From contig NZ_CP150144.1 of the NCBI RefSeq assembly GCF_037963145.1, forward strand, positions 310,001-374,000: DNA of 64,000 nucleotides, read 5' to 3'. Below are positions 1-12,423 of this stretch, one piece after another. This DNA is from Oceanobacillus sp. FSL K6-2867 (GTDB taxonomy: Bacteria > Bacillota > Bacilli > Bacillales > Amphibacillaceae). The position numbers and the translations under genes are program-made. The notes under the pieces are model-generated. The model saw only the letters and a program-made list of their open reading frames with translations. It did no database searches and had not been told where the DNA came from. Numbering within the stretch: the stretch's first letter is position 1; each line of letters starts with the position of its first letter.

Positions 1-3000
1 AAGAGAACATCACCAACAAATATTTCCGGTTCCGATTTGCTTAAAATTTGTACAGATTGTACATATGTTTTCTTCAAGTTCATAATCACAGCATCATCAA
101 GACTTGCTAATGCACTGCCGTCTTTCTTAAGCAACTCAATTACATGCTCCAATTCCAATGGCTTCTCCCCAAGACTTTCGGGATCATACCCTCCTAAGGC
201 AAGTAAAGCAATCTGCGCTTCTGATTCGTCAGGCATATTGTTTATTGGGAGAAAATGATTTGGATATGCATCCAGCATAGCTACAAGTGCGACTTTATCT
301 CCTTGTTGTTGAAGTTTTGCTGCCATTGTCTGAATAACATTTCCACCTAGTGACCATCCAATCAAATGATAAGGACCTTCAGGCTGAACAGTTTTTATCT
401 GCTCAATATAATCCGCCGCCATTTCATCCAAAGACTTCGGATAGTTGCCTGGCTCCGAAATTCCTCGTGCCTGCAAGCCGTATATCGGAAAATCCTTCCT
501 TAATGCTTTGATCAGCCCCGCATAGCACCAACTAAGCCCTCCTGCAGGATGCACGCAAAATATCGGTGGAAGACTACCGCTTCTACGCAGTGGTAACAAC
601 ACGTTAAGTGCACTTTGATCATCACCAATTTCCAATCGTTCAGCAAGCCCTGCAACAGTCGGAGATTCAAAGAGATTACCAATACTAAGCTCTATACCGA
701 ACGTTTCTTTAATTCGCGTCATCAACTGTACAGCGAGCAGAGAATGACCACCAAGATGGAAAAATTCATCATCGATCCCTACGTATGGCACTTCAAGTAC
801 TTCCATAAATAGGTTACAAAGGACTTCTTCTTGTGGTGTTCTTGGCCCACGTCCAGTCATTTCTACTGCATAGTCAGGTTGAGGTAATGCCTTGTAATCG
901 AGTTTTCCATTAGGTGTTAATGGAAATTCGTCGATCACTACAAACGCTGATGGAACCATATAATCAGGCAAACGTTTTGCAACCCAATGCCGTAAATCAA
1001 CACGCTCTCCATTTTCGCTTCTCTCTAAGTCAACATAAGCTATAAGCCGTTGATCACCCGGTTGATCTTCCCTGCTTATCACGGTTGCTTGCTCTACTTG
1101 AGGATGTTCAGAAAGCACATGTTCAATCTCTCCTAATTCAATTCTGAATCCTCTTATTTTAACCTGCTGGTCGGCTCTGCCTAAATAGTCCAGGACCCCG
1201 TAATCTTTCCAACAAGCTAAATCCCCGGTGCGGTACATTCTTGCACCCCTTTCCCCATAGGGGTTTGCGACAAAGCGACCTGCAGTTAATTCAGGACGCC
1301 CAAAATAACCTCTTGCTAATCCAGGACCGGATACATATAACTCTCCAACGACACCTAATGGAACCGGCTGAAGAAAATTATCCAGTACAAATACATCAAG
1401 ATCAGGTATTCCTTGGCCAATAATACTGGCTGCCTTTGCGGAAAGAGTTCTCTTGCTTAGTTCCATGTAAGTAACATGAACGGTTGTTTCTGTAATACCA
1501 TACATATTGATTAGTTTCGGTGCATCATCAGCATGTCTTTCATACCACTCTTCTAATCGACTTAATTCGAGTGCTTCCCCTCCAAAAATGACATACCTGA
1601 GTGATAGGTTCTGACCAATCACCTCCTGTTCTCGATCAGCTTGCATTAACTGATAAAATGCAGAAGGTGTCTGATTTAATACGGTAACTCCTTCTTGAGC
1701 AAGTAACTTCAGAAAATCAGCAGGCGAACGGCTAATCGTGTGTGGTACAATAACAAGACGACCACCATACAATAGAGCACCCCACATTTCCCAAACAGAA
1801 AAGTCAAATGCATAAGAGTGAAACAGCGTCCATACATCATCGGCTCTAAATTGGAACCATTGATCAGTTGCCGTAAGCAAACGATGAACATTTTGGTGTG
1901 GAATAACAACGCCTTTCGGAAGCCCAGTTGAGCCGGAAGTATAAATAATATAAGCTGGATGAAGCGGCATCAACGGCTGCACTCGTTCATGATCTGTCGG
2001 ATTTGTATCCTTCTTTTTATTTAACTCTTCCATTATTTCCTTTTTGTCCAAGATAATACTTGAGGTTATATCCGTTTCCGGAAGTTTATCCGCGTATGCT
2101 TCATTCGTAATAATAAACACTGGCTTTACATCTTCCAGCATAAAGGCGATACGTTCACTTGGATAATTCGGATCGAGTGGCACATATCCTGCACCTGCCT
2201 TTAGTATCCCTAACAAACCAATTATCATTTCAAATGACCTTGGCAGAGCAAGTGCGACAAAATGTTCTGGACCAACACCTGCATCCATTAATAGATGGGC
2301 AAGCTGGTTTGCTTTTTGATTCAGTGTTCTGTAACTCATTTTTTCGTTTTCAATTACAAGTGCAATATTTTCTGGATGAAGCATCGCTTGTTTTTCAAAT
2401 AGCGATGGCAAGGACAGCTCTTGCATATCTTCATTCATACTTCCAGGTGTAAGCAGCTTTTGCTTTTCTTCCTGTTCCAATATTTCGAGACGGCCAATTG
2501 GTTGTTCCTGATCCTTCACAGCTGATTCTAATAACTGAATAAGCCGCCTTACCATCAATCTGATAGTTTCTTCCGTAAAAAGGTCCGTGCTATATTCCAG
2601 GAAAGCCTCTAAACCCTCAGCATTCCCAATATCAGTAAAACGTTCACGAAACTCTAACGTAAAATCGAACTTAGCTGCTCCTACACTATAAATCGATAAA
2701 TCAGTCTCTAAATCAGGTAATTCAAGATCTGGATCTGGTGTATTTTGTAATGCGAGCATAATTTGAAATAACGGATGCTTTGACCTGGAACGAACCGGAT
2801 TTAGTACCTCTACTAATCTTTCAAACGGTAAATCTTGATTTTCATAAGCATTGATATTAACCTTTCTCACTCTGTCCAGCAATTCCCGGAAGCTTGGATT
2901 ACCGGATGTGTCTGTACGCAATACCAATGTGTTTATAAATAAACCAACAAGATTTGTTAGAGCATCATCATTTCTTCCCGCTACAGGGCTTCCTAAAGGT

Positions 3001-6000
3001 ATATCAGTTCCCGCTCCTAGTCTAGTCAGCAATGCTGTAAGCCCTGCTTGTAATGTCATAAATAAGCTGACTCCGTTTTTGGAAGAGATATCCAGCAACT
3101 GCTGATGCAGTTTCGGCCGAATTGTAAAATGGTATGTCTCCCCCTGATAACTTGACTCCAATGGGCGAGGATAATCTGTCGGTAATTCCAGCTGTTCAGG
3201 CAAATCTGCTAATGTTTTCTGCCAGTATGCAAGCTGTTCATCAGCTAAAGAATTGGTATCCTGCTTTATATCCAGCATTTCTTCTTGCCACAGCGCATAG
3301 TCTGTATACTGGACAGGTAATGCTGTCCAGTTTGGAGCTTCACCTTGACAACGACTGATATATGCCTGCTTTAAATCCTCTGTTAAAGGTGTCAGCGACC
3401 AGCCATCACCCACAATGTGATGCAGTAATAGGACAAGCACATACTTATCCGTTTCTACTTCAAAAAGCTCAACGCGAAATGCCGGCTCCTCTGACAAGTT
3501 AAAACAATATCTTACAGCTTTATTCAATTGATCATTTAATCTTCCTTTTTCAATTTGATGCACATGCAATACAGGTTTGGTCGCTTCTTTGTCTAATATA
3601 AGCTGCTGGGCAGCACCTGCTTGTTCGGGGAAAATTGTTCTTAATGATTGATGTCGTTCAACCACATCAATCAGAGCATCCTGTAATGCAGCGCAATCCA
3701 ATTTTCCTTTTAAATGAACGACAACTGGGATATTATAAGTAGGGCTAGGTCCTTCCAGCTGGTAAAGGAACCATAAACGACGCTGCGCGAATGATAACGG
3801 AATTATTTCTCGTACTCCTGACTTCTCAATAGGGGGTCTCACTTGCTTCCCCTTGTCCAACTGCTTAACAAGAGCAGCAACAGTTGGACTCTCGAAAATT
3901 TTTCCAATACCAATCTCAACTTCAAAAACTTCACGAATTTTACTAACTAACTGAGCAGCAAGCAGCGAATGTCCACCAAGATCAAAGAAACTATCATCAA
4001 TTCCTGTATGCAGCACACCAAGAACTTGTTTATATAAATCACATAATATTTCTTCTTGCGGAGTTCTTGGTTCTCGGCTATGCTCACCTTTGATAATATC
4101 CGGTTCCGGTAACGCTTTCCGATCTATTTTCTTATTGGGCGTTAGCGGGAAAGCGTCTAATATAACAAATGCGGAAGGGACCATATGGGCAGGCAGCTTA
4201 TTTCGAGCAGATTGGCGAAGTTCTGTTAGATTAATTTCTTCCCCTGTCTCTGGTACAAGATAAGCAATCAGCCGTTTATCTCCCAGCTGATCCTCCCTAA
4301 CGACAGCTACTACTTGACTAACAGTAGCGTCTTTTGCAAGAAATCCTTCAATTTCTCCAAGCTCTATTCTGAAACCTCTAATTTTAATCTGATGATCTGA
4401 TCTGCCTATATATTCAAGCCTGCCATCCGCTCTCCAGCGGACAACATCGCCAGTTCTATACATTCGATCTCCGGATGAACCAAATGGGTTGGCAATGAAG
4501 CTTGTCGCAGTTAAATCAGGTCTATTAAAATATCCCCGTGCCAGCCCTCTTCCAGCTATATATAAATCTCCCCTCATTCCTGGGGGGACGGGCTGTAAAC
4601 TGGAATCCAGCACAAAGACCTGTGTATTTCCAATAGGATTTCCAATGGAAGGGATTCCTGTTTGCTTCGGATCAACGTTCATCGCTGTAGACCATATCGT
4701 TGTTTCTGTTGGCCCATAAAGATTTGTTACTTCACAATTAATTTTACTAAGTGCTTCTGCCAAATTAGCTGTAAGTGCCTCACCACCTACAAGCACCCGC
4801 AGTCCCCGGATTTTTTGCGGGAATGACGAAACGAGGGCATGCCAATGAGTTGGTGTTGCCTGCATGACAGAAATACTATTTTCTTCAATTATATGCGCTA
4901 ATGAAGCGGGATCTTTAACTACTTCTTTTTCTGCAATAACACAGCTTGATCCACTAATAAGCGGAAGAAAGATTTCCAGTGCCGATATGTCAAAAGCGAT
5001 TGTTGTAACAGCTAAAAGTCGATCCTCTTCCCCTAATTTAAATCTGTTTTGCATCGAAAGAAGAAAGTTCATCAAGGCGCCAGCAGTAACAACAACACCT
5101 TTTGGCCGACCAGTTGAACCAGACGTATAAATCATATATGCTGGACGCTGAGGTGCTATTGGTACGCATAGAAATTCAGTATTAGCATAGGCAGCTAACC
5201 TTTCTTGAACAGCTAAATCATCCAGTACAAGATTTGGAACTTCACTTTCCGGCAAATCACACTCTATTGACTGATGTGTAAGTATACACACAGGCTTTGC
5301 ATCATGCAGCATATATGCAATTCGATCAGATGGGTAATCCGGATCAATCGGTAGGTAGGCTGCTCCTGTTTTTAGAACAGCTAACACGGCAATAACCATA
5401 TCTTCTGATCGCGGAAGTGCTAATACAGCAAATTTCTCAGGTCCCAGCCCATGTTCCTTTAGTAAGTGGGCAAGCCGATTAACTTGCTCATTCAACGCAG
5501 AATACGTAAGCGTCTTTTCATTAAATTTCAACGCCTGAGCCTTCGGTGTTGATATCACCTGTCTTACGAACATTTCCTGTACAGTTGCGGGCACTTGCTC
5601 TTGCGATGTATCATTCCATCTGTATAAAACATTGTCTTTTTCCTCTTGTAAAAGGACATCCATTTCCGCAACGTTTACGTCTGCTTTTGTCACTGCAATC
5701 CTTTCTATTACATGTAAAATTCGTTTGAGATGAAGTTCTGTTTCCTGTTCAGTATAAATATCAGCATTCGCGTTAAGATCAATTCTCAGCCCTTTACCAT
5801 CACGCTGATTATAAATATTTAGAGAAAGATCATCCACTGGCCCAGTATGAAGCTTATGCGTCTTCCCAATACTTCCAGCAAAATTTAATTCATAATCAAA
5901 TGGCATCATATTAATTTGCGGACCGAATAATCGTTGTTCTGCACCAACAAGCTTCAAATCTCGACGTAATGTTTCATGTCGGTAATTCTGATGCAAACGT

Positions 6001-6953
6001 ACTTCATGTATTTCTCGCCTTACTTGCCGCATTAGTTCTGAAAAAGTCATAGCAGGACGCACCGCAAGACGTAATGGCAGCAAATTCATCACCATGGCAG
6101 GCACCCTTACCGAAGAAGTGCCCATACGGCACATCATCGGTAAACAAAGGACAACATCTTCAGCACTAGTTAATCGATGCGTATAAACAGCAACAGCCGC
6201 AACAATTACTTCATACAAACTTCCTTTTGTGGCCAATTGTTTCAATTGATCCATTGAATCAATTGGCACATAGCCTGTCTGATAGATAATCTGGTTTGAT
6301 AATCGCGGAGAAGTGTCTGCAAAGCTTACTACTTCAGGTTGATCGTTAAAACGGTTCAACCAGAATTCGCGATCATGCACATATTTCTCTGAAGTAAGAT
6401 ATGCCTCATTTTCCTCTAACACATCTTGATATGACCCCAGTCTGTCTTCAGCAGAATGCTGGTATACAAGTGATGTATAAATCTGTGCAACTCGCTGTGC
6501 GATGAGTGCAAATCCATATGCATCCGCAGCAATATGGTGAATACGCTGATACCAGAAATACTTATCTGAATTCACCTTAAATAAAGCTTGCTCAAACAGT
6601 GAATCATGTGTCAGATCAATTGCTTCAGCAAAATCGGCCTTCATCCAGCTTTCAGCAGTTTGTCGCGGATTTTCCTCCTTGCTTACATCTATAAAGTGAA
6701 AAGAAAAATCTTTCTGCTCACGAACTTCCTGCCATGGTCCATCTTCATTCTCTCCAAATCTAGTATGTATCGAATCCGATTCTTGAATTGCCTGCCGCAA
6801 TGCTTTTTCAAAGTGTTCGAGCTGCAGACTTCCGTTAATCTCAACATATTCAGCCGTATTATAAACTGGATTTTCCGGTTCAAGCTGCTGTGCATACCAA
6901 ATACCAGCTTGGGCACCAGTCAATGTATGCTGCGCTACCATCGATTTAGGCAT
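1..6953 (-). CDS. dhbF: Bacillibactin non-ribosomal peptide synthetase DhbF (3' end beyond window)
   Basis: Dimodular NRPS that condenses 2,3-dihydroxybenzoyl-DhbB with Gly and Thr and cyclises three units into bacillibactin. About 2317 residues are visible, in the order C-A-T-C-A-T-TE. The first C motif is HHIAADA near residue 139, where the usual final Gly is Ala; the second is HHIVGDG near 1178. The A-domain SGSTG loops lie near 611 and 1673, the carrier Ser (GGHS) at about 996 and 2071, and the thioesterase GWSLGG Ser near 2201. Read against GrsA positions, pocket 1 is DILQLGLIW (the DhbF Gly code) and pocket 2 is DFWNIGMVH (the Thr code). The ATG follows AGGAGG. It is the last visible gene of dhbACEBF, 18 bp after dhbB. 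Roughly 60 C-terminal residues are missing if it matches the B. subtilis length. Confidence 0.96.
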   Translation of the reverse strand, partial: MPKSMVAQHTLTGAQAGIWYAQQLEPENPVYNTAEYVEINGSLQLEHFEKALRQAIQESDSIHTRFGENEDGPWQEVREQKDFSFHFIDVSKEENPRQTAESWMKADFAEAIDLTHDSLFEQALFKVNSDKYFWYQRIHHIAADAYGFALIAQRVAQIYTSLVYQHSAEDRLGSYQDVLEENEAYLTSEKYVHDREFWLNRFNDQPEVVSFADTSPRLSNQIIYQTGYVPIDSMDQLKQLATKGSLYEVIVAAVAVYTHRLTSAEDVVLCLPMMCRMGTSSVRVPAMVMNLLPLRLAVRPAMTFSELMRQVRREIHEVRLHQNYRHETLRRDLKLVGAEQRLFGPQINMMPFDYELNFAGSIGKTHKLHTGPVDDLSLNIYNQRDGKGLRIDLNANADIYTEQETELHLKRILHVIERIAVTKADVNVAEMDVLLQEEKDNVLYRWNDTSQEQVPATVQEMFVRQVISTPKAQALKFNEKTLTYSALNEQVNRLAHLLKEHGLGPEKFAVLALPRSEDMVIAVLAVLKTGAAYLPIDPDYPSDRIAYMLHDAKPVCILTHQSIECDLPESEVPNLVLDDLAVQERLAAYANTEFLCVPIAPQRPAYMIYTSGSTGRPKGVVVTAGALMNFLLSMQNRFKLGEEDRLLAVTTIAFDISALEIFLPLISGSSCVIAEKEVVKDPASLAHIIEENSISVMQATPTHWHALVSSFPQKIRGLRVLVGGEALTANLAEALSKINCEVTNLYGPTETTIWSTAMNVDPKQTGIPSIGNPIGNTQVFVLDSSLQPVPPGMRGDLYIAGRGLARGYFNRPDLTATSFIANPFGSSGDRMYRTGDVVRWRADGRLEYIGRSDHQIKIRGFRIELGEIEGFLAKDATVSQVVAVVREDQLGDKRLIAYLVPETGEEINLTELRQSARNKLPAHMVPSAFVILDAFPLTPNKKIDRKALPEPDIIKGEHSREPRTPQEEILCDLYKQVLGVLHTGIDDSFFDLGGHSLLAAQLVSKIREVFEVEIGIGKIFESPTVAALVKQLDKGKQVRPPIEKSGVREIIPLSFAQRRLWFLYQLEGPSPTYNIPVVVHLKGKLDCAALQDALIDVVERHQSLRTIFPEQAGAAQQLILDKEATKPVLHVHQIEKGRLNDQLNKAVRYCFNLSEEPAFRVELFEVETDKYVLVLLLHHIVGDGWSLTPLTEDLKQAYISRCQGEAPNWTALPVQYTDYALWQEEMLDIKQDTNSLADEQLAYWQKTLADLPEQLELPTDYPRPLESSYQGETYHFTIRPKLHQQLLDISSKNGVSLFMTLQAGLTALLTRLGAGTDIPLGSPVAGRNDDALTNLVGLFINTLVLRTDTSGNPSFRELLDRVRKVNINAYENQDLPFERLVEVLNPVRSRSKHPLFQIMLALQNTPDPDLELPDLETDLSIYSVGAAKFDFTLEFRERFTDIGNAEGLEAFLEYSTDLFTEETIRLMVRRLIQLLESAVKDQEQPIGRLEILEQEEKQKLLTPGSMNEDMQELSLPSLFEKQAMLHPENIALVIENEKMSYRTLNQKANQLAHLLMDAGVGPEHFVALALPRSFEMIIGLLGILKAGAGYVPLDPNYPSERIAFMLEDVKPVFIITNEAYADKLPETDITSSIILDKKEIMEELNKKKDTNPTDHERVQPLMPLHPAYIIYTSGSTGLPKGVVIPHQNVHRLLTATDQWFQFRADDVWTLFHSYAFDFSVWEMWGALLYGGRLVIVPHTISRSPADFLKLLAQEGVTVLNQTPSAFYQLMQADREQEVIGQNLSLRYVIFGGEALELSRLEEWYERHADDAPKLINMYGITETTVHVTYMELSKRTLSAKAASIIGQGIPDLDVFVLDNFLQPVPLGVVGELYVSGPGLARGYFGRPELTAGRFVANPYGERGARMYRTGDLACWKDYGVLDYLGRADQQVKIRGFRIELGEIEHVLSEHPQVEQATVISREDQPGDQRLIAYVDLERSENGERVDLRHWVAKRLPDYMVPSAFVVIDEFPLTPNGKLDYKALPQPDYAVEMTGRGPRTPQEEVLCNLFMEVLEVPYVGIDDEFFHLGGHSLLAVQLMTRIKETFGIELSIGNLFESPTVAGLAERLEIGDDQSALNVLLPLRRSGSLPPIFCVHPAGGLSWCYAGLIKALRKDFPIYGLQARGISEPGNYPKSLDEMAADYIEQIKTVQPEGPYHLIGWSLGGNVIQTMAAKLQQQGDKVALVAMLDAYPNHFLPINNMPDESEAQIALLALGGYDPESLGEKPLELEHVIELLKKDGSALASLDDAVIMNLKKTYVQSVQILSKSEPEIFVGDVL

Positions 6954-6971
6954 ACTTACAAACCTCCTTTT

Positions 6972-7883
6972 TTATACCTTGTCTTTTACTCTGTCTATTA
7001 AATTCCACCACGCTAATAAGTTACCCTTTTCTGCCAGCCTGATAAAGTTAACTTCTAATCCGTTTTGTCTCCATGTTTCAACCAAACTCATTAACCGTAT
7101 GGAATCAAGTCCTAAATCGAAAAGATCATCAGTATCTGAAAGTTCCTCAGCATCCAATTCCAGAAGTTCGGCAACTTGCTGGCGCATAGATTCAAAAGTA
7201 AATGATTCTGTCATTCGTGTTTCCTCCTTTTTATTCTCGCGCCCACTCACTTGCAATTCTCTCAGCATATCAGCAGTAGAAGTTATAGCTGCACATCGTT
7301 TTACTGCATATTCGATTGCCATTTTATGCTCATCCAATGAAAAATCTGCAACTGCATCAGCAACAAAGAAAGGCTGTATATCATACATAAATGCTTCAGC
7401 TGCAGTTAGAAGACACCCAATATGCGCATAAACACCACAAATAATTAATTGGTCACGCCCTTGTTTCTGTATAATATCCAGAAAGTCTGATCTTTTAAAT
7501 GCACTGTAACGCCATTTTGTAAGCATCACATCATTCTTCTCGGGTGTGAGTGCATCAATAATGCTAGTCTGCGTTGGGTCATCCGAAAGCCCTTCACCCC
7601 AGAAGTCTGTTAAAAGTGCCCTATCCTTAGGGTTCTGATCGCCAGGCTGTGCTGTATAAACAACTGGAATGGATTGTTTTTTACATTGTGCTTTTAATAA
7701 TTCAATATGATGTACCAGCTCAGTTACCGGTGATTGACCTCTGTTATAAAAATTTAAAAAGTAATTCTGCATATCATGAATAAGCAAGACAGCCCGGTCT
7801 GGGTTCACCTGCCATGAAACTTTATTTTCTGGAAAATCTGATACATTCGGCATTGGATAAGATAGAATCTTAGGAATACCCAT
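6972..7883 (-). CDS. dhbB: Isochorismatase / aryl carrier protein DhbB
   Basis: Bifunctional protein of 303 residues. The N-terminal isochorismatase domain makes 2,3-dihydro-2,3-dihydroxybenzoate (IHDMQNYF with the catalytic Asp; the nucleophile Cys is in GVYAHIGC). After a charged linker, a C-terminal aryl carrier domain holds the phosphopantetheine Ser in GLDSIRLM at about residue 261. DhbE loads DHB onto this Ser and DhbF takes it from there. The ATG at 7883 is preferred because GAGAGGAA sits about 10 bp upstream; an in-frame GTG at 7892 would lie almost on the ribosome site. MGIPKILSYPMP also lines up with the start of known DhbB proteins. It lies between dhbE and dhbF in the operon. Confidence 0.95.
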   Translation of the reverse strand: MGIPKILSYPMPNVSDFPENKVSWQVNPDRAVLLIHDMQNYFLNFYNRGQSPVTELVHHIELLKAQCKKQSIPVVYTAQPGDQNPKDRALLTDFWGEGLSDDPTQTSIIDALTPEKNDVMLTKWRYSAFKRSDFLDIIQKQGRDQLIICGVYAHIGCLLTAAEAFMYDIQPFFVADAVADFSLDEHKMAIEYAVKRCAAITSTADMLRELQVSGRENKKEETRMTESFTFESMRQQVAELLELDAEELSDTDDLFDLGLDSIRLMSLVETWRQNGLEVNFIRLAEKGNLLAWWNLIDRVKDKV

Positions 7884-7913
7884 TAAAAACACTTCCTCTC
7901 ATAATTTTTGATT

Positions 7914-9527
7914 TTATATATTTGCTAGTTTTTCAGTAATCATCTTGCGCAGAGCTTTTTTACTGACTTTCCCAAAAGGTGTTTGCGGAAAGGAATTAAC
8001 GATCTCGATTCGATCAGGAATTTTATAAGTTGCAATCCCTGTCTTTTGCAGAAACGCCTTTATTTCAGCGGCAGACGGTGTTTGCTTAAAAGGGATAATA
8101 AATGCACAAGACCGCTCACCAAGAAATTTATCTGGCATGGAGACAATCGCGACATCTAATACATGATGATGTGCAATCAGATGATCTTCCACTTCTTCTG
8201 CTGCTATTTTTTCACCACCACGGTTAATTTGATCTTTGACACGGCCTTCCATAACGATATATCCTGCTTCATTTAAACTCACTAAATCCCCTGTACGGTA
8301 AAATCCATCGGAAGTAAATGCTTTTGCATTATGTTGATCTGCTTTATAATATCCCCGAATTGTATATGGTCCACGGGTTAACAATTCTCCGGCTTCTCCT
8401 TGTGCTACTTCACGATCTTCTTCGTCAACAATCCGGATTTCATCGTAAGAGGACATCGGGCGCCCTTGGGTATGGATGACAATTTCATCTGGGTCATCTA
8501 ATCTGGTATAATTCACTAAACCTTCAGCCATCCCGTATACCTGCTGCAATTTGCAATCAAATGCTGGCTGTATCCTTCTAGCAGTTTCTGAACTGAAATG
8601 TGCACCACCTACTTGAATAACCTGAAGACTGGAGAAATCGTATGAACGTGTCTTGACAGCTTCCAGCCAAATAATTGCTAGTGGCGGCACCAATGCTGTA
8701 ATACTTACTTTCTCCTTTTCAATCAGTGGAAAGGCTTCATCCGGACTCGGACCAGAGGAAAGAACAATCCTGGCTCCAGCATAAAGTGCTCCAAGCACTC
8801 CCGGTGAACTTAACGGATAATTATGCGCAATCGGCAAAACAGCCAAATAGACGCTCTTCTCGTTTAGCTCACATATTTCATTGCTCCTGCGTAAGCTGTA
8901 AATATATTCGTCATGTGTTCTCGGTATCAGTTTAGAAAGTCCTGTACTTCCTCCTGAAAGCTGTAGAAATGCAAAGTCACTAGGTGATACTTCAGGCTGT
9001 ATATAATTATCATCGATATATAAATCGGTTAATTTCATAAAATCCTCTGATTCACCAAGTGTAATAACATGCTGTAAGGAAGGTGTATTCTCACGTACTT
9101 CCTGAGCCATTTCCAGATAGTTATAGCCATTAAAATGATCTGGCATAATATACGCCTTCGCTTCCGAAAATGCGCAGAAATATTGGATCTCACTATATCG
9201 ATGCGACGGAAGTGAAAACACTGGTAATACACCCAGCCTGAACAATGCAAAACAAACCTCAAAAAATGCAATTGTATTTGGTAATTGAACGACAACACGG
9301 TCTTCTTTTTTTAATCCTATCCGCTGAAAACCTGCAGCTAATTGATCTACTCTCTCATCTAATGTTTTATAGCTCACATGCTCTTCACCATACGTTAAAG
9401 CAATCTTCTCACTATACATAGCCGCTCTATCACGCAATATCTGCCCAAATGTTTCCCCCCGCCAGCAACCTGTTTCACGGTAAAATGCGGCAATTTCATG
9501 GGGCCAAGGTTGACATCCATCTAACAA
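7914..9527 (-). CDS. dhbE: 2,3-dihydroxybenzoate-AMP ligase DhbE
   Basis: Stand-alone adenylating enzyme that activates 2,3-dihydroxybenzoate with ATP and transfers it to the DhbB carrier domain. It shows the ANL-superfamily P-loop ([10 protein letters not shown]), the YGMAEG and YRTGDL motifs, and a C-terminal Lys region (TPFGKVSKK). The start chosen is TTG at 9527: GGGAGG lies 8 bp upstream, and the protein then begins (M)LDGCQPWP, matching the MLKGFTPWP-like start of DhbE, for 537 residues. An in-frame ATG seven codons earlier has no ribosome site. Third gene of the operon, about 30 bp upstream of dhbB. Confidence 0.95.
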   Translation of the reverse strand: MLDGCQPWPHEIAAFYRETGCWRGETFGQILRDRAAMYSEKIALTYGEEHVSYKTLDERVDQLAAGFQRIGLKKEDRVVVQLPNTIAFFEVCFALFRLGVLPVFSLPSHRYSEIQYFCAFSEAKAYIMPDHFNGYNYLEMAQEVRENTPSLQHVITLGESEDFMKLTDLYIDDNYIQPEVSPSDFAFLQLSGGSTGLSKLIPRTHDEYIYSLRRSNEICELNEKSVYLAVLPIAHNYPLSSPGVLGALYAGARIVLSSGPSPDEAFPLIEKEKVSITALVPPLAIIWLEAVKTRSYDFSSLQVIQVGGAHFSSETARRIQPAFDCKLQQVYGMAEGLVNYTRLDDPDEIVIHTQGRPMSSYDEIRIVDEEDREVAQGEAGELLTRGPYTIRGYYKADQHNAKAFTSDGFYRTGDLVSLNEAGYIVMEGRVKDQINRGGEKIAAEEVEDHLIAHHHVLDVAIVSMPDKFLGERSCAFIIPFKQTPSAAEIKAFLQKTGIATYKIPDRIEIVNSFPQTPFGKVSKKALRKMITEKLANI

Positions 9528-9576
9528 AATAGTTTCCTCCCTGCTCATTCGTTTATAGTTTCCTGCAAAACTTCTA

Positions 9577-10785
9577 TCAGTCTTTTATACCAATTGCCTG
9601 GAGCATCGTTCGGAACTTAGCTGAAGTCTCGTTCAATTCTTCTTCTGCTTTTGAACCAGCTACCACTCCCGCACCAGCAAACAGCCGTATAGAACGTTCC
9701 TTTACTTCAGCACAGCGAATTGTTACAATCCATTCTCCATCCCCGTTTTCATCACACCAACCGACCATTCCGGTAAAGAGACCTCGGTCAAATGGCTCTA
9801 TCTCATAGATAGCTTCACGAGCTAATGCTGTTGGATAACCACAAACAGCTGGTGTCGGATGCAGTGCAATAGCCAGCTCTAACGAAGATGTTTCTAGCTG
9901 TTTTAAAGTTCCACGTATCTCTGTCGAAAGATGCCACATTGCTTCTGTCTTCACTAAAGACGGTGACTCTGGCACTTCGATTGTTTCACAGAAAGGAGCC
10001 AGTGCTTCCTTCACCATGTCAACAACGACAGCATGCTCATATAAGTCTTTTTCCGAATCCAGCAGCTCCTTAGCCCGCCTTTGATCTTCCATTAAATCAT
10101 CACTGCGAGGACGGGAACCTGCAAGGGGATTTGCAAATACAGTATGTCCGCATTTGGATACAAGCAGTTCTGGGCTGGCACCAACCAGTGTACGTTTACC
10201 TTTAGATTCCTTTTGTTTGCCTGACGGTTTTTCATCCGTTAAATCGACTGCAAATGTATACCCTTGCTTATTATGTAGCGCTAGATTTCTTAAAAGCTGG
10301 CTAACATCAACCTGCTCCCCTGTGCTAAAATGCAAAGCCCTGGAAACAACAATCTTGTCGATATGTCCTGTTGCGATCCTTTCCAACCCCTGGTTAACAC
10401 CATTCATATATTCCTCTGGTTCTGGTATAGGCTGCATTTCATATGGATACATGTCGGACAAAGATTCCTGCTGTTCTTCGTCTATATTTAAAGGCTCAGA
10501 AACATCCACTTTCTCAGGAATGATTATTTCCGAATCTTCCGAGTAATCAAAAGGTACTGCTCCCACAGCAACAGGATAAGGGTGTCCAGCCTGCTTCGCC
10601 TGATAGAGGGCAGCCTCTACACGTGATGGCAAACTAAAAAGCTGGTTCTCCGCTTCCTTTGCCTTCTCAATAACGGAAAATATCCCTTTCCCTATCATCG
10701 TTTGATTTGGCGATGCTAGGAAGAAATCTCCTGCTACATACTCATCTAGCATCGATTTTTGTTTTGCAACACTTGTTTTACTCAC
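9577..10785 (-). CDS. dhbC: Isochorismate synthase DhbC
   Basis: Chorismate-using enzyme that converts chorismate to isochorismate, the committed step to 2,3-dihydroxybenzoate. The 402 residues carry the anthranilate/isochorismate synthase signatures: [12 protein letters not shown], the GSRPR segment, [18 protein letters not shown] and FTGMVGW. It starts at GTG with GGAGGAGG upstream. It lies about 20 bp after dhbA and about 50 bp before dhbE, so it is co-transcribed and should share the Fur control of the operon. A menaquinone-type MenF is a related family, but the dhb neighbourhood settles the role. Confidence 0.95.
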   Translation of the reverse strand: MSKTSVAKQKSMLDEYVAGDFFLASPNQTMIGKGIFSVIEKAKEAENQLFSLPSRVEAALYQAKQAGHPYPVAVGAVPFDYSEDSEIIIPEKVDVSEPLNIDEEQQESLSDMYPYEMQPIPEPEEYMNGVNQGLERIATGHIDKIVVSRALHFSTGEQVDVSQLLRNLALHNKQGYTFAVDLTDEKPSGKQKESKGKRTLVGASPELLVSKCGHTVFANPLAGSRPRSDDLMEDQRRAKELLDSEKDLYEHAVVVDMVKEALAPFCETIEVPESPSLVKTEAMWHLSTEIRGTLKQLETSSLELAIALHPTPAVCGYPTALAREAIYEIEPFDRGLFTGMVGWCDENGDGEWIVTIRCAEVKERSIRLFAGAGVVAGSKAEEELNETSAKFRTMLQAIGIKD

Positions 10786-10806
10786 TTTATGATTACCTCC
10801 TCCATG

Positions 10807-11592
10807 TTATATGCCTAAAGTCGCTCCTCCATCGATAACCATATCGTGCATGGTTATATGGGATGCATGATCGGAAACTAAAAATAGTACCGTTTCAGCA
10901 ATATCTTTTGGTTTGCCTAGCTTACCCAGAGGAATCCCAATTCGGTATGTCTCAGGTTCTCCTTCTATCGTTTTTTGGGCACCTTGCTCATCTTTCCAAA
11001 GCCTTCTCAACATGCTTGTTTCCGTAGATCCGGGAGAAATAACATTACAGCGAATGTTATATCGTGCAAGCTCCAGTCCCATACATTTTGTAAACATCGT
11101 TGCTGCCGCTTTAGAAGCCCCATACGCAGCCATTGTCATTCTTGGCATATGGGCTGCATTAGAGCTTACCGTAATAATGGCTCCACTTTTACGAGGTATC
11201 ATCCGTCTGGAAACGGAGCTCGATACGTGAAACACACCGGCAGCATTAACAGCAAAACTTGCATTCCAATCTTCTTTATCTAACACATCGACCTCTCCTA
11301 ATCGCAGCATACCAGCTGCATTTACTAGAATCTCGATAGGGCCGATATCGGATTCAATTGAAGCGACAACTTCCTCAACAACATCTAAATTACTGATATC
11401 TATTGAAAAATCTGCAGCCTGATAGCCTTTATCCTGCCATTCTTTTACGCACTTTTTCAGTACGTGACTATCTGTATCGATTGCCGCAATTACTGCACCA
11501 TTCTCAGCAAGCTTCTCGGAGATGATTTGTCCCATACCCCCTGCTGCCCCAGTAACGACAGCGATTTTCCCTTTGATTTCACTCACTTTCAT
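10807..11592 (-). CDS. dhbA: 2,3-dihydro-2,3-dihydroxybenzoate dehydrogenase DhbA
   Basis: Short-chain dehydrogenase that oxidises 2,3-dihydro-2,3-dihydroxybenzoate to 2,3-dihydroxybenzoate with NAD+. The 261 residues show the Rossmann motif TGAAGGMG near the N terminus, NAAG, and the catalytic Ser with YGASK (Tyr-x3-Lys); the C terminus is typical SDR. The ATG has GGAAGG about 9 bp upstream. It is the first gene of dhbACEBF, and a strong Fur box lies about 40-60 bp upstream of the start, as expected for iron-repressed siderophore synthesis. Confidence 0.95.
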   Translation of the reverse strand: MKVSEIKGKIAVVTGAAGGMGQIISEKLAENGAVIAAIDTDSHVLKKCVKEWQDKGYQAADFSIDISNLDVVEEVVASIESDIGPIEILVNAAGMLRLGEVDVLDKEDWNASFAVNAAGVFHVSSSVSRRMIPRKSGAIITVSSNAAHMPRMTMAAYGASKAAATMFTKCMGLELARYNIRCNVISPGSTETSMLRRLWKDEQGAQKTIEGEPETYRIGIPLGKLGKPKDIAETVLFLVSDHASHITMHDMVIDGGATLGI

Positions 11593-11634
11593 AGCACCAT
11601 TCCTTCCATGGATAATTATGGGTAAAATATCAAT

Positions 11635-11655
11635 TGATAATGATTATCATTATCA
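11635..11655. promoter_or_regulatory. Fur box of the dhb operon
   Basis: A 21-bp near-perfect palindrome with halves TGATAAT and ATTATCA around a central GATTATC region, matching the Bacillus Fur 7-1-7 pattern. It lies 43-63 bp upstream of the dhbA ATG, where bound Fur would block the promoter. The direct reading is the palindrome; iron-dependent repression is inferred from the family. Confidence 0.93.
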
Positions 11656-11875
11656 ATGTTGTCACCAATCATATATGCTATTCATGAGAAAATCAACTTT
11701 ATTTCTTCATTTTTTATTAATTGGTAATTTCGGACTACACCTGCATTTTTTAAGAAAAAATACATATATTTTTTTGTTCATCAATTTTAAAAACGCAAAG
11801 TACGGAACTATTTAAGTAACATTCTACGCGTCATTAGCTATACAAAAGTTTGTAAGATAGTTATACGAACACAAT

Positions 11876-11896
11876 TGAAAATGATTATCAGTATCA
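11876..11896. promoter_or_regulatory. Second, weaker Fur-box-like palindrome
   Basis: The sequence reads TGAAAAT-GATTATC-AGTATCA, a Fur-box pattern with one mismatch in each outer half. It lies about 285 bp upstream of dhbA and about 530 bp upstream of ytoQ, with no gene starting nearby. It may be an upstream Fur site for dhb or control an unseen transcript. Confidence 0.5.
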
Positions 11897-12423
11897 ATTA
11901 AAGATATATGTTATTCCTGTAAAAATAAAAAATCAAGTGTTTTTCTGTAGTTTTTATTATTTACTCTTCTATTCCTATTGCTAAAGTAGCACTTTATTTT
12001 TTTAATACTATAAAGGTCTTTTATTTTCCTATAAGTAAAAAAGATTATATAGGATGTTACAAAACAGTATTTAGACATAGATCATTGTCTTTTTTAGTAG
12101 TTAAGGACTTATTAAGAAAAATGCTGAAATTCCCATTTTGTTGTTGACGCTAACCAGGGTAGCGTAAATTTCCTTGGATCGCATAATATATTATTATCTT
12201 GTTGACTAGGCTTGGGTGCTGACAGAAAAAAAGAACACTATTCCTATCGTGTTATGTGAGGGAAAGTCTGGCAACAACTTTAACTTTTTGCTTGACTAGG
12301 CTATTCTATATTTAAAAGATTCAAATACAATCTGAGAAATCATATATCGACACCTATTTCTTTGCAATCAGTCTAAAATTCGTTAGTATTAATTGTAGAA
12401 TCAATCTATTGGAGGGAATATAA
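11897..12423. other. Gene-free AT-rich stretch between dhbA and ytoQ
   Basis: I see no convincing gene here. It holds a small inverted repeat, ACGCTA-accaggg-TAGCGT, near 12150, and the 11-bp string TTGACTAGGCT twice, near 12203 and 12292. The string GTGAGGGAAAGTCT near 12257 resembles part of the repeat-like stretch downstream of ytoQ. A clean promoter for ytoQ could not be fixed. Confidence 0.45.
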
